A stretch of 64,000 nt of DNA from Miscanthus floridulus (GCF_019320115.1 NC_089581.1:65976824-66040823); one strand, 5' to 3'. Positions 11,240 through 22,375 are shown, counted from the first letter of the stretch. The notes: generated from the sequence alone by a model not told the origin. Made by a program: numbers and translations.

Positions 11240-11545
11240 CGCGTCAAGGACGCCATGGATCCCTCTCCTCTAACTCTGAACCAACCGCTCCGCCGCGATG
11301 GCCATTAGCACTCTGCTCAGCCGCGACGTACTGTGTCGAGCGCTACATCCTCCTCTCAGATGATCCACACCGCATCCGCCGCAACTTACAGGGCACGCCG
11401 CGATCCCGGGCCGACGCGGCCACGTCCCTCTGCGCATCCGCGCTGCGCCGATCCCAGCGTGGCGATGTCGCTCCTCGCCGCCGCCGACCCCTTCGACGAC
11501 GACGCGCCGAGCCGCCCCACCACCTTCCTCAACGAGGCGCCGTGA
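11240..11545 (+). pseudogene. Captured gene fragment inside the Helitron, unidentified
   Basis: The GC-rich stretch contains one frame ending MSLLAAADPFDDDAPSRPTT, FLNEAP and a stop, and other overlapping Arg-rich frames. The composition resembles the first exon of a cereal gene, followed by pyrimidine-rich sequence interrupted by a 30-C run. No domain was recognised and the reading frame is uncertain. The location inside Helitron ends suggests a captured, non-functional fragment. Confidence 0.35.
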
Positions 11546-11577
11546 GGTGCCGCGTCGTGAGTATCAGTCCTCCGCCG

Positions 11578-11607
11578 CCCCCCCCCCCCCCCCCCCCCCC
11601 CCCCCCC
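11578..11607. repeat. Poly-C tract of 30 C
   Basis: Uninterrupted C run followed by ACCCCCCCACCCC. This is the second such tract in the window; length may be unreliable. Confidence 0.95.
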
Positions 11608-11945
11608 ACCCCCCCACCCCACGAGACCCTTCGCGATCTGCTCCTGCTGCTAGCGTGCTACACTGCTGCTGCTCGTGTGACCCGATCTGAGCTGTTCTGA
11701 TCCGTTTATCCGTCCAGGGCGCCTTCAAGTCGGCCGTGCTGAACAGCTTTAAATTCTTTAACCTGGCGCCAAATAAAGTTTGGAGGTTACAAGAGCATTG
11801 ATCGTTTCCTTCTGGTAGTTAATAAAGTTATTTCTTGGATACGATAGATTAAAGGTGATATGTGATCGCCCATGATTTCTGAAGCAAAGTTGTTATCTGC
11901 ATGCTTGCTCATCAGGTTCATAGGATTATTGAATGTATTTCCAGG

Positions 11946-12156
11946 TTTTCATAAAACGAGTTTCAGGTAGCAAAAGAAGAACTGAAATACAGTTACCATG
12001 TAGTATTTCAGTATCAATGCATCAGCTATTCTATTGAGAAGTAGGCTTCACTTGTTTTCATGAAACGAGTTTCAGGTAGCAAAAGAAGGAACTGCTCTAT
12101 TGCAGTCCCATGTATCTGATTGCTGCTAGCCTCGATTGAGAAGTAGGCTTCACTTG
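11946..12156 (+). repeat. Tandem duplication of a ~105-bp unit
   Basis: Unit 1 (11946-12054) and unit 2 (12055-12156) both run from TTTTCAT(A/G)AAACGAG to GAGAAGTAGGCTTCACTTG and share TTTCAGGTAGCAAAAGAAG. The middles differ by substitutions and a small deletion. They lie in intron-like sequence within the Helitron. Confidence 0.85.
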
Positions 12157-13172
12157 TTTTTTTCATGAGAAAATAGAGGTCTTCAGTAGTAACACTTGTC
12201 CTGCGCATCACACTATCACCAATATATTATACTAAATCTGGCACTTCAGAAATAATTGCTTTACCACTTTATTGCTTGGTAGCAAACTGAATAACTGGTG
12301 TATCAAAATGTTTTCTCTACCGAAATGTGTAAGCAGACCACTGAGATGCAGTGTTGCTTGTATTTATGTGGGACTGCAGTAAGGAGCTTGCACTAAGAAA
12401 TTTCTCGCAGACAGGTTGCTGCTTCCGAGAGAGGATGGTGGTGCTTGTTCCTTGATTGTTCGAGTAGCCAGCTAGGCGTGTTGGATTGTACCTGGATCTG
12501 TATTTGCTGGATTGGAGCTGATTAAGGATGGGTTGTATGCACTAGCCTGCTCAACACACGGTCTACAGGTAAGCCGTTCGATGAAATGCCTTTAAACTCA
12601 CCCTAATAGGTTCTGTGGTGGTTGTTCCATGGCCTACATCAGTGGAGGACTCGGGGTTTCCCCTCCTTCCAGTTTTCAGCAAGTCGTGTTCACTGAATTT
12701 TGCTGTTACATTTCTGACAGTTTGTACTAAACCTTTCATTGATGCCTTTAAGGGCTTCAAATTGTTATGAAAAGGAAGCTGGTGTCAGTCCAGACGAGCC
12801 CCAAATTAAGATTTGCCAAGATCAGTGAGACGCAACGCAAGTGGTGTATTTTGCACATGAATTTTTATTTTGCTGCATTATTTGTATTGCCTTAGAATGT
12901 TTCTGAAACCAGCAAGAGATTTGTTAAAATGTTTGTTCCATGTTGGGAACTCACCATTTTTTCCTAACTTCAACTGAAAGTAGTCAGAAGTTTGGCTAAT
13001 AATACTCCGAAATCTTCTACATGGCCTATTCTTTTCCCCATTGGAAATATATTTAATTGCCGTCTCATTTTATTTTCCTTCTGTATTCTTTTCCCGTTGA
13101 CAATATATTTTATTGGTTGTTTGATTTGTATTATAAAATGTCACCGTAGCGTTAGCACGGGCAGTATACTAG

Positions 13173-13583
13173 TCGCTGTTAAAGTAGCCAATCGCATCAT
13201 GAGGATTAATTTTGTATATACGATTTCATCAGTAACCTAATGATCATGGACGAGGACGCAGTCCACTTTGTATGACACTAGTAACTAGCTAGAACACTGC
13301 TAACGACTGCTGGTAGTATGACCAATGTTCAATATTTATACCGAATCCAATTCCTTGTGCAGGCTGCAGGACCTCACACCCAAACTTCCTCTTCTTCCTC
13401 CCCTCCGACCTCCGAGTGGTCCGACCTGACGAGCAAGTCCACCGTCACCTCCCCGCACCACAGGTGCTCGGCTCCAGTGGCGATGGTCCTCGCCACCGCG
13501 CCGCCGTGCTAGCTCCACCATAGTACGCCGCGGCCTCGACCTCGTCGCGCGCGCACCCTGGTCTCCAGTCCTTGGTGCCGACA
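13173..13583. other. Spacer with a possible exon-like fragment, unidentified
   Basis: A TTCCTTGTGCAG acceptor-like site near 13364 precedes a Ser/Pro-rich, GC-rich segment to about 13512. No upstream exon or domain was recognised. Treat as unassigned. Confidence 0.2.
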
Positions 13584-13640
13584 CGCAGGGGCGGATCCAG
13601 GATAAGCTCCTTGGGGGGGCTAAATAATAAAGATTAAGGC
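13584..13640. mobile_element. hAT-like terminus fragment (CAGGGGCGGATCCAGGA)
   Basis: CAGGGGCGGATCCAGGATAA followed by GGGGGGGCTAAATAATAA closely resembles the fragment near 8483. No opposite end was found, so only one terminus is called. Confidence 0.35.
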
Positions 13641-14021
13641 TAGAGTTAAGAAAATAATGGTGATTTAGATGCTAATAAACAGTATTGTACATGTGACCAC
13701 TGCCGACACGGGGTGGACGGAGAAGCTGGTGTTGGCGGTTATGCAGCTTATTAAAATTATCAACTCATGTACACATGAACCATGGATGACATATGGTTCA
13801 GGTTGTTTCTTACCACATGGCAGAAGAGGACCTCACAGGACAAGCAGATGTGAGAAGGTAAGCACACTACTATAAAAAAGATTTTAGAAGACATATTAAT
13901 TATTTCATTAATAGAGGCGCTCAAAAATATGTCATTATATCCTTAAATGCCTAGTGATATTTGCGATTCTAAACGATTTCAAATATATATTTAAAAAGTA
14001 CACTATCGGAAACCGGTACTT

Positions 14022-14485
14022 TGCCGAGTGCCGAAAGCTTTGCCGAGTGTATTTTATCGGGTGTTTTTTTCGGCACTCGGCAAAGATGGCTTTGCCGAGT
14101 GTTTTTTTTGCACTCGGCAAAGATGTATTTTGCCGAGTGCCATTTTTCGGCACTCGGCAAAATGCGTCTTCGCCGAGTGCCTTTTTTCTGGCACTCGGCA
14201 AAGAGGCATTTTGTCGAGTGCCATTTTTTGGCACTCAGCAAAATACGTCTTTGCCAAGTGCCTTTTTCTGGCACTTGGCAAAGAGGCATTTTGTCGAGTG
14301 CCATTTTTTGGCACTCAGCAAAATACGTCTTTGCCAAGTGCCTTTTTTTGGCACTCGGCAAAGAGGCATTTTGCCGAGTGCCATTTTTTGGCACTCGGCA
14401 AAATGCGTCTTCGCCGAGTGCCTTTTTTTTTTTGGCACTCGGCAAAGAGGCATTTTGCCGTGTGCATTTTTTTTTGCCATCGGCA
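14022..14485. repeat. Left subterminal repeat array of the inner CACTA
   Basis: Alternating direct and inverted copies of TTTGCCGAGTGCC / GGCACTCGGCAAA occur roughly every 25-35 bp, with spacers such as TTTTTT and AGAGGCATT. Some copies vary (TTGTCGAGTG, TTGCCAAGTG). The regularity opens long frames on both strands, which are not genes. Confidence 0.9.
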
Positions 14486-15180
14486 AATTATTTTTTTAAA
14501 ACAATTTTTGAGGCCCGAAATGAATTCAAATGAAAAACTTTTCAACTACAAAATTGCATAACTTATCAAGATCTACAAAGTTTATTTTGGTCATTTCTTC
14601 ATTTGACAAAACGACAATAACGTTGTTCATAAAATCTACATCTCTCTCATATGTCTCATATTAGTTTCATGAAAGTAGAAGAGGGATATATAAGATTTGT
14701 GAATAATGTTACTACCACTATGTCGGATGAACAAATGACCAAAATAAACTTTGTAGATCTTGAGAAGTTATGAAATTTTGTAGTTGGCAACATTTTGATT
14801 TGAAATCATCTTGTCATGCAAAAACGGCGTTTGAATTTGAAAATTTTAAAATTTGAATTTTTCAAAAGACCTCGGATGGAAAAACTTCCTAAACAAAAAT
14901 TGTAGATCTCCAAAAGTTATGAAACTATGTAGTTGTCAATTTTTTGATTTGAAATCATCTTATCATGCAAAACTACGTTTGAATCTCTCAAATTTAAAAT
15001 TCGAATTTTTCAAACGACCTCGGATGGAAAAACTTCCTAAATGAAAATTGTAGATCTCGAAAAGTTATGAAACTTTATAGTTGACCACTTTTTGATTTGA
15101 ATTCATTTAGGGCATCAAACAAGCAATTTACTCTCGGTTTAGTATAATATATGAGGATAGATAACAGAATTTAGACACAA

Positions 15181-15247
15181 GTGACAGTGTAATGCAGTGG
15201 TAGAGCAGCAGACACGCGAGGAAGAGGTCGTGAGTTCGAATCCCACC
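15181..15247 (+). other. tRNA-derived sequence (pol III A/B-box remnant) inside the inner CACTA
   Basis: GCAGTGGTAGAGCAGCAG resembles a tRNA D-arm/A-box and GAGTTCGAATCCCACC a T-arm/B-box at about the usual spacing. The acceptor stem does not close convincingly and no clear anticodon arm forms. It is therefore a tRNA-like relic and not a called tRNA gene. Confidence 0.5.
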
Positions 15248-15389
15248 GGCCGCGTTAGCCGCGAATTTTGCGCAAAAAATGTAGCGACTTCGATGGCCGG
15301 TGGCGCTGGACGGACGGGCGCTGGCCGGTGGCGGCCTTCCCCGAAAAAAATTGCTATTATTTTGGGTTTTTTTCGCATTTTTATTTTGC

Positions 15390-15590
15390 CAAGTGTAAAT
15401 CTTTGTCGAGTGCTTTTCCGGCATTCGGCAAAGGCTTTGCCGAGTGCCCGACAAAAAGCACTTGGCAAAGGCTTCTTTACCGATTAATTCTTTGTCAAGT
15501 GCCCTTTGCCGAGTGCGGCACTCGGCAAAGCCTTTGCCGAGTGTATTTCGGGCTTTGCCGAGTGCCGCAGACACTCGACAAAGTACCGGT
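15390..15590. repeat. Right subterminal repeat array of the inner CACTA
   Basis: Variants of TTTGCCGAGTGCC and its complement recur from about 15390 to 15590, ending in GACAAAGTACCGGTTTCCAG. The density and mixed orientation match the left array. Confidence 0.9.
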
Positions 15591-15964
15591 TTCCAGTAGT
15601 GGTAGTATGTTCGAATATCGTTATAAAAAGCTACAAATAAAAAGTTGTATGTTCGAATATCAGACCTTCACATGGACAATAAAAAGTTGTAGCAGTGGAC
15701 ACAACCTATATATTTTTAGTTGATAAGTGTTTTTTCTTTGAAGCCATTGAGCCTCAAATGTTCATTTTAACTTCTCGGATTTTGAGATCCATAATTTTTT
15801 TGAAAATTTTGAAACAATATTAGATGGAGACATGCTCTATATCAAAATTGTAGTGATCAACAAAATGTAAAACTTTGTAGTAGAAACTTTTTCATTTAAG
15901 ATCATTTAGCAGAGCCAAACTATTTGATACAATATACTAAGATTGCATCATATACTCACTCACA

Positions 15965-16030
15965 AGTGAGTATGTAGTGCAGTGATAGGGATGGGTTGCA
16001 TGAGGCTAGAGGTCATATGTTCGAATCCCA
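15965..16030 (+). other. Second tRNA-like relic, in the outer CACTA arm
   Basis: GTAGTGCAGTGATAGGGATG and GGTCATATGTTCGAATCCCA parallel the A- and B-box-like pieces at 15181-15247. The copy is more degraded. Confidence 0.4.
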
Positions 16031-16086
16031 TAAAATTTTTTATGTAGTAGTGACATATATATTTTCTAATTGTCAAAGATCATGCA

Positions 16087-16246
16087 TTTGTTTGGTACCA
16101 ACCTTTCTTGTATTTACTAGCAAAATTGCCCGTGCGTTTCAATGGGTTAATAAAAAACATATACTAATTTGTTTGGTACCAACCTTTTTGTATTTACTAG
16201 CAAAATTGCCCGTGCGTTGCAACGGGGTTAATAAAAAACATATACT
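16087..16246 (-). repeat. Tandem duplication (~80 bp) spanning a Helitron 3' end
   Basis: Each unit contains TTGTTTGGTACCAACCTTT, then TATTTACTAGCAAAATTGCC, CGTGCGTTTCAA or CGTGCGTTGCAA, and ends ATAAAAAACATATACTAAT. On the minus strand each unit includes the hairpin CCCGTTGCAACGCACGGG (or a variant) and CTAG|T. The element therefore carries two Helitron 3' termini in tandem. Confidence 0.85.
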
Positions 16247-17644
16247 AATTTTATTCGACTAAAGATTTAGGTGTAAAAGAAATAATTGTTTATGTCAAAA
16301 GATCAAATTTTGTTTAGTGTGTGAACACCCATGGCAGTTGTGGTTCGTCTTCTCCACCTCGTCGACCTCTCCTCAAACACCGCTACTATCACCTCTAGCT
16401 CGCCCATGCAGGGCACGACGTCCTTCCTCTGAATCTTTTGAAGTGTGCACTCCCACCGTGCCACTACGTTGTTGCTTTCAGCGTAATGCGTGATGCAGGA
16501 CAAGGAGCGGCGTGGTCGGAATGCCAGCACTGCACCTAATGCACCGCTGACGAGCAGTGTCCCAGATAGAGCCTTATCGTAGGCGTTGGCCCCAACGGAA
16601 TGCTTCACATATAGTAGGACCACTGAGCTTCCAGAGATTGGAGCCCCAGTTGCCGAGCTTGGCTCTGCACCGCTGCTCCATGGCATCGCACTCCATGAAC
16701 ACCATGCGGTCGCCTCGCCGTCGTGGCCTTCGAGCCATGGAATCTTGATCTTCCTATCAATTCTTGTTTCTGATGCCGATGCAATGAGGCGCCTCTACAC
16801 CGTGGCGGCAAGACTAAGCGTAGGGCCAAGCCATGCATATACACAAGTTTTGTAAGTGGCTGATACGGCATCGTGCGGGCCGCCTGTAGGAGTATTAAGC
16901 CCGCTTGCATCACTATGTGTAGGGAGATAGATTCGTCACCTGTGGTGGTGTGGCCGTGCTTTTTGCTCCTACATTGTATTTCATTTGGATCGTTTTTCTT
17001 TTAACTTTAACTCAGTCAATATGTGTCCATTGTATATGAAATTTTTACCATAGATTCTACACGTCAATAGAAGATTACCATAAAAATTACACTGCAAAAG
17101 GACTATGAAAACATCCTCTATCAGTTTATGAAAGAAAACATAGATCTATAATTACACTAAATATTTTATTCTAGAGTGTAGACCTAGTCAATAGGAGTTA
17201 AAAAAAAGTTTTGCTATTTTTTATTTTTCTATTTCTATAATTTTCCACAAAATTTACAAGTTTGTTGTTTTACTAGAAAAAAATAAAAATAAAAAATAGA
17301 AAAGAAGCCATGCCACGGCTCGGCCCAATCCATTGGCGCAAAAGGCCTACGAGGCGGATTCCAGCCCAGGAGCAGAGGCCCAACGTGGGCTGAACTTTTA
17401 CATCAGGAATCCCTAAGGTTATCGAATTCAATTTAGATCCTTCCACCTTTTCTTCCCCTCTTGCACTTTTGCACCTGGAACCCTTCCTTGTCTTCTATTT
17501 CTTTTTTCTTGCCCTCTTCCCTAAACCCACAGAACCGCTCGATCTCAGGCCGATCCGTGCCGGTGGTGAACAGATCAGATACGGATAGGTTGGATGAAAA
17601 TTTATAGGTGGCACAAATTTTGCCCCTTTATTATTAGGTATAGA
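16197..17644 (-). mobile_element. Non-autonomous Helitron, minus strand, with gene-like cargo
   Basis: Read on the minus strand, the 5' end is A|TCTATACCTAATAATAAAGG at 17644. The 3' end is a perfect-stem hairpin (CCCGT...ACGGG) followed by CAATTTTGCTAG|T at 16197, with an alternative older end at 16117. No Rep/helicase is present. A coding-like segment lies at 16303-16840. Confidence 0.78.
16303..16840 (-). pseudogene. Gene fragment captured by the Helitron, unidentified
   Basis: On the minus strand an open frame of at least 127 codons (16686-16303) reads through hydrophobic stretches such as SVVLLYVKHSVGANAYDKAL, SGTLLVSGALGAVLAF. The upstream continuation of this frame toward 16840 is interrupted by a stop. 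I did not recognise the family. Composition is more gene-like than its AT-rich surroundings, which suggests exon capture. Confidence 0.4.
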
Positions 17645-17645
17645 T

Positions 17646-18059
17646 TAAAAGTAAACAATGTGAGTTGGAGAGGAGGAAATATTGGTCCACAAAGAGGCCA
17701 GGCGTGACTAGGACTAGGAGGAAGGCGTCGTCAAAGCAAGGGAAATGTTGACTAAGAAATGAAACTTTGGAACCTGATAGAAAACACTACAATAACTACA
17801 TGGAAGAGAAAGCAATCCAGATTTCATCCCTCTCAAGTAGCACATCTGCATGTCCTTTGTTCCCCTCCCTAGCCTATCAACCAAACAGCCCCGCCAACCA
17901 CAACCTTTCAATGTTGACATCACATCGCCACACCGCTTGCATACTTCTACCACCGTTTCTCAATCCTCACCCTCCCCTTCAACCATTTTGGCGAGATTCC
18001 CAACCCTGACACATGACACCATCACAATGCTAGCAGCGCTGGGTAGGGGTGGATAACAA
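17646..18059. other. Spacer between the Helitron and copia sequence, nothing recognised
   Basis: Short overlapping open frames occur on both strands but show no domain, splice sites or repeat partner. Confidence 0.35.
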
Positions 18060-19170
18060 GCCAACTACACTCTTTTCTGAGCTTTCTTCAAAATTGACAT
18101 AACCAGACCCAACTTCAATACCAAGCTTATAATTGCACGTGCGCCTTGCTGACCACCACTTTAAGTGATCCTCAACTTTAAGTGATCATCAAATGAAGAA
18201 TGCATCCCTCACCTACAAAAGCTCAAGTGTATCAAATGGATGACCCATGCTATCACATAGGGGGAGGTGTCCCATAAATTGGTATCAAGGTCAAAGATCC
18301 TATGTGTGGTATCTCAAGGGCTACAAGTGGTGTCATTCCAACAATCAAGTGATGTCCATAAAAAATGCAAGATTCAAGCCTCAACCATCTACCCCAAATG
18401 CAAATCTTTGCATCAATAAGAAGCACACCTTTTATGGAAATTGATGACAAAGGGTGAGAGATTGTAAAAAGATATGAAAGCTTTGGGAGAGATTGAGACA
18501 AAGAAGTAGAGGTTGGAAATGGACATGGACAAAGAGGGAGCAACATTGAGGAATTAAGAAGGATCAAAATTCTTGGACAAGAGAAGCACACAAGTAGGGG
18601 GAGCAATCTCATGAACTTTGATTGGTTGCATTTGATATGTGCATATTCATGTGCTTGCTTACATTGCATAAGTTTTTAAATTCAATATGCATGCTTGTGT
18701 GGTGTATGCTAGTTGTAAAATTTAATTGATGAAATGAAAACTAGCATGCATAGGATGAAAGCTAGACACTTGGTATGCTTTTCAAGTAATGCTAGTACCT
18801 TGCTTTTAATGTTGATCTCACGAGGTATCTAGTGCTTTGATTTCCATGTGATATCTAGCTAACCATGATGCTAAGGATGAACTTAAAGGTGCAACTCCGT
18901 TTAGTATCACACTTCAAAGGTTTACTCTATACACCTTAGCATCATTTGGTAGTAATTACTCTCCTACAATTCCAATCTATGCATATGTGTGAGCTTCAAA
19001 TCAAACACTCTAGCACATATGTAGGGGGAGCTACTACCGTTTCGGGTTTGTGGTACTTATCCAAAATCATTTACACATGGTAAAATTGCTTGGGCAAGCA
19101 ACATGAATCCAAAAGAGCTTAATTTTCATATCTTTGTAGAGTTGTCATCAATTACCAAAAAGGGGGAGAT
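18060..19170 (+). mobile_element. 3' internal non-coding region of a Sirevirus-like copia element
   Basis: Repeated purine tracts (AGGGGGAG at about 18259, 18596, 19022 and 19161) precede an LTR start at 19171, with CCAAAAAGGGGGAGAT immediately before it as the polypurine tract. No gag or pol sequence remains, so the 5' part of the element is missing. The left boundary is approximate. Confidence 0.6.
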
Positions 19171-21533
19171 TGAAAGGTCCTTGTGTGGTTTTGGTAATTG
19201 AGTGACAACCTAGGTGGACTAATTGTGTTTATGTGAGATATACATACGATTAGTCCACAGGTACATGTGTATGAGCAACATATGCCATGAAGGTGGAAAT
19301 GGCTTGGAGATGTTGCAAAGCTCACACATGTGATGATGAAAGAGCTCATTGCACATGAGACATGACATTGAGTCAAGTGATCAAGGTGGAGAAGATCAAG
19401 ACAAGACTTGGCTTGATGGACCGGTTGCAAGTGTGAAGGGCAAGTCAGAGGCTTTGGAGCGATGGACCGTGTGGCGGTGAAGCTTGAGCAAGACTTGGCG
19501 TCGTTGGACGAAGGCAACAGTGAAAAGCAAGTGAAGTCAAGATCGATGAACCAATAAGATCACATGATGATATGAAGTGGATCATATCATTGTTGATCAT
19601 GTTGGTGCATGTGTGGCATCGACATTAGAGGAGATGGAATGGAATGCGCAAGGCAAAGGTATAACCTAGGGCATTTCATTTCACCGATCATAGGTGTGTA
19701 GAAAAGTTGATGACCGGGTTTAGGATAGATGGCCGTACTATCAAGAGGGGCAAACTTGTTTACATATCAGTCATCTAGTGCCACTCAAGTGATCTAACTT
19801 TGCATCGTTGCTAGGATCAAGTGGCGCATCAAGTTGAGTGGTTAACTCATTGAAAAATGTTTGTGAAAAGCTAACACACGTGCACAAGGTGTTGTACACT
19901 TGGTGGTGTTGGCACATTTGCAAAGGAGAAGAAGTTGGTGAAGAAAAGGAGTTGAATGCGCTGGTCACGGGGTGACCGGACGCGTCCGATATCTATACCA
20001 GACGTGTCCGGTATTCTGGCCAGGTGTGGGCAGAGTTGCCATGGTGATTGGACTCTAGCTTGTAGCAGTGATCGGATGCTGAGCAATCACTGTTCAGCGT
20101 CAGGTCATGGTGATGTGGGGCACGGGTGTTGGTCCAGAGAGGATCGAACGCAGGGGCGCGTCCGGTAGGCCACACCGGACGCATCCGATCATAGTTGAGC
20201 GGCTCTAGGAGCTCTCTGGACTCGATCGGGTGCTGCCGCTCCTACGCCCGGTCGGCCACACCGGACACGTCCGATCATAGTTGAGCGGCTCTGGGAGCTC
20301 TCTGGACTCGACCGGACTCTGCCCCTCCTGTGTCCGGTCGGCCACACCAGACGCATCCGATCGTAGTTGGGCGACAATGGCTATTTTGTTTGAATGGGAC
20401 ACATGGCGGTCAAGCAGTGACCGAACGCAGCGACCGGATGCGTAAAATTCCTAGTGAAGGGGTAACGGCTATTTTAGCCCGTAGGGCTATAAATAGAAGT
20501 GTTGGTCGGCCTTTGGCCGACAGCTTAGTAGAGCTGAGCACACTAGAGCCTTGGTGGCTTATGTGGTAGTGCTTGGGAGCCCTCTAACTCACTTAAGCTT
20601 GATAGTGTTCATCCGATCGAGTGAGTGAACGATTCTAGTGTGATTGCATCGTGAGGTTGCATCGAGTGGCACTAGATGGTCGTCTTGCAAGCCGGTGGTG
20701 CTTGTTACTCTTGGAGGTTGCCACCTCCTAGATAGCTTGGTGGTGGTCTCCATCGAAGCCCGCAAGTAGCTTGTGCGGTGCTCTGGAGAAGAGCTTTGTG
20801 AGGGGCATTATGCTCGCCCCGCGGGAGCCACAAAGAGCAACTCTAGTTGAGCATATCATTAAGCTACCCTCACTTTTAGGGTATGTTCTTGCAGTGCCCG
20901 ACGTGCGGGCTTGGCGGGTGATACCAACTAGCCGCCGAACCACCAAGTGAGTGGTCGACACAGCAGGGGCGTAGCGTGTTGGCAAGCACATGAACCTCGG
21001 GAGAAAATCACCGTGTCAACATTGTTCTTCCCATTGGTTTGCAATCCCCTTACACAAGTTTGTAATTACTTTCATATACATTGTGCTTGTGTAGTTGCTC
21101 TTGTAATTAGTTAGCTTGTGTAGCTCACTAGTTACCTTCTTGCTTGTGTAGCATAGAAGTAGCTCCCTTGCGTGGCTAATTTGGTTTGTGTAACCTTGTT
21201 AGTTACATTGCTTAGTTTGTGTAGCTAAGTATTTGCGCTCTCTAATTTGGCATTGGTTGCCTTGTTATTGAGCATTGCTAGTGAGCTTAGGAGCTTTGTG
21301 CTTTTGCTTACTAGAATTGTGTAGGAGCTCCCCAGTGTGTAAAATACTAGTGGCATAGGTTTGTGTGACCTTGCTCCTAGAAATGGTGAGCTCTAGCTAG
21401 CTTGGCACTTTAGTTGCTTAATTAGGATCTTTGCAAGGTGCTAGAGAACATAGATAGAGGGGTGTAGTCTTGGCTAGACCAAATGTTTTAATTCCGCATT
21501 TGTTTCGGTTAGCCGGTGCGATTAAATTTAGAA
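19171..21533 (+). repeat. Copia (Sirevirus-like) 3' LTR, truncated at its right end
   Basis: The LTR starts TGAAAGGTCCTTGTGTGG directly after a polypurine tract. It contains the CCGGACGCGTCCG-type palindromic motifs (about 19970-20370), a TATAAATA box, and long U5-like sequence. It stops at about GCGATTAAATTTAGAAA without a terminal CA, abutting gypsy internal sequence that begins GGAGTAGGAAAAAATATG. The break is a deletion or recombination junction. Confidence 0.75.
20488..20495 (+). promoter_or_regulatory. TATA box of the truncated copia LTR
   Basis: GGGCTATAAATAGAAG lies downstream of the palindromic motif region, in the same place as the TATA box in the complete Sirevirus LTR. Confidence 0.6.
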
Positions 21534-21681
21534 AGGAGTAGGAAAAAATATGTTTGTAGGCAAATACTCCATGTTCTAAAAGATAGTGATCTCTCTAAAT
21601 ATGTGGTTTAGAAGAAGAGACATGGGCTATGCAAAAAGCTTTAAAAAATATGAACACATGAAGGTCCAAGTAAAAAAAATA

Positions 21682-21815
21682 GAGAGAATTATCTATTTGG
21701 CACTGAGATAAATCAGTCTTTCATATTTGGCACTAAAAAAATTGAACTTTCTTATCAGGCACTAAATTGAAATTTCCTTTCCTAGATGGCACTACCGTCC
21801 ATTTGGGCCACTAAC
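21682..21815 (+). repeat. Left terminal inverted repeat of the Pack-MULE
   Basis: Pairs with 23715-23847 on the opposite strand. Repeated TTTGGCACT words occur within it. Confidence 0.85.
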
Positions 21816-22375
21816 GATGTCAAGCGGCTGACAAAATGACGTGAATGCCCTTATTTGTAGCAGAAGCATGCAGTGCCAAATAGGGAAAGAATAAATGGAC
21901 TGGTTATCAAATAAGAAAATTATAAATATCACAAATATACTTGTGAACTAAAAGATGGGATTTTAATAATCGAAGACTGGAAATAAATAATCAATAAATT
22001 CAAATTCTAAGGTAAGAGCAGATGCACATTAGTTTCATAGACAAGCTTCACAAATGTCATCACATTATCAGCATACTTTAAAAAAAGAGGAACCACACCT
22101 TTCACACCTCACATTAGCTACAGCCAACAAGAATCAACATAACTTAAGGTTACAGTTCAGATTGCAAATGCTTTTCTATGTGTATTCTCAGTTCCATCGA
22201 CAATCTACTAGTACAATGTGTATCTCACAATAGATTTCCGTAATGACAATATAATAATTTGAACGAAGTACTATACGGTCAACCACTTGATGCAACCCAA
22301 TACTTGACGCGCCTCGCACTGGCAGCTCCAGGCTTTACTCTTGCATGGCATCGCCTTGCCTCAGCCCTCAGGCAT

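Larger units (their letters stand above)
10970..13172 (+). mobile_element. Non-autonomous Helitron with gene-like cargo
   Basis: The left end A|TCTCTACTATAATGG fits a Helitron 5' terminus (TC next to an A). The right end has an imperfect hairpin, CCGTAGC-GTTA-GCACGG (13144-13160), followed by GCAGTATACTAG and then a T, fitting the 3' hairpin + CTRR|T rule. Inside are a GC-rich first-exon-like segment (about 11160-11560) and exon-like, AT-rich sequence to about 12860. No Rep/helicase is present. The cargo is probably captured from a host gene. I did not recognise the source. Confidence 0.7.
14001..15601. mobile_element. Non-autonomous CACTA (En/Spm-type) element, 1601 bp, TSD GTA
   Basis: The ends are CACTATCGGAAACCGGTACTT on the left and the complement of CACTACTGGAAACCGGTACT on the right, flanked by the same triplet GTA (13998-14000 and 15602-15604). 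Dense subterminal arrays of TTTGCCGAGTGCC and its complement fill both ends, as expected for CACTA transposase binding. The centre is AT-rich and non-coding apart from a tRNA-like piece. There is no transposase. The intact ends and perfect duplication suggest fairly recent movement. Confidence 0.92.
13865..16052. mobile_element. Outer CACTA-like element, interrupted by a second CACTA
   Basis: The left end CACTACTATAAAAAAG and the right end, complement of CACTACTACATAAAAAA, form similar inverted termini. The flanking triplets are GCA and ACA, so a 3-bp target duplication is not perfect. Removing the inner element (14001-15601 plus one GTA) leaves about 0.58 kb. The right arm (about 15750-16030) resembles the inner element's right internal region (about 14990-15250), including a tRNA-like tail, so the two elements are related. 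Confidence 0.6.

Noticed and set aside
14022..14485. Regularly spaced ~13-bp repeats resembling a CRISPR array
   Set aside because: Units alternate in orientation, are too short, spacers are not unique, and they lie inside CACTA ends of plant DNA.
13954..14561. Several long overlapping open frames on both strands rich in GTRQ/LPSA and ALGK/FCRVP words
   Set aside because: They are produced by the periodic TTTGCCGAGTGCC subterminal array of the CACTA element, which stays open in many frames; no domain or start context.
15181..15247. Candidate tRNA gene
   Set aside because: A/B-box-like pieces exist but the acceptor and anticodon stems do not pair convincingly, and a degraded copy sits in the outer CACTA, so it is a relic.
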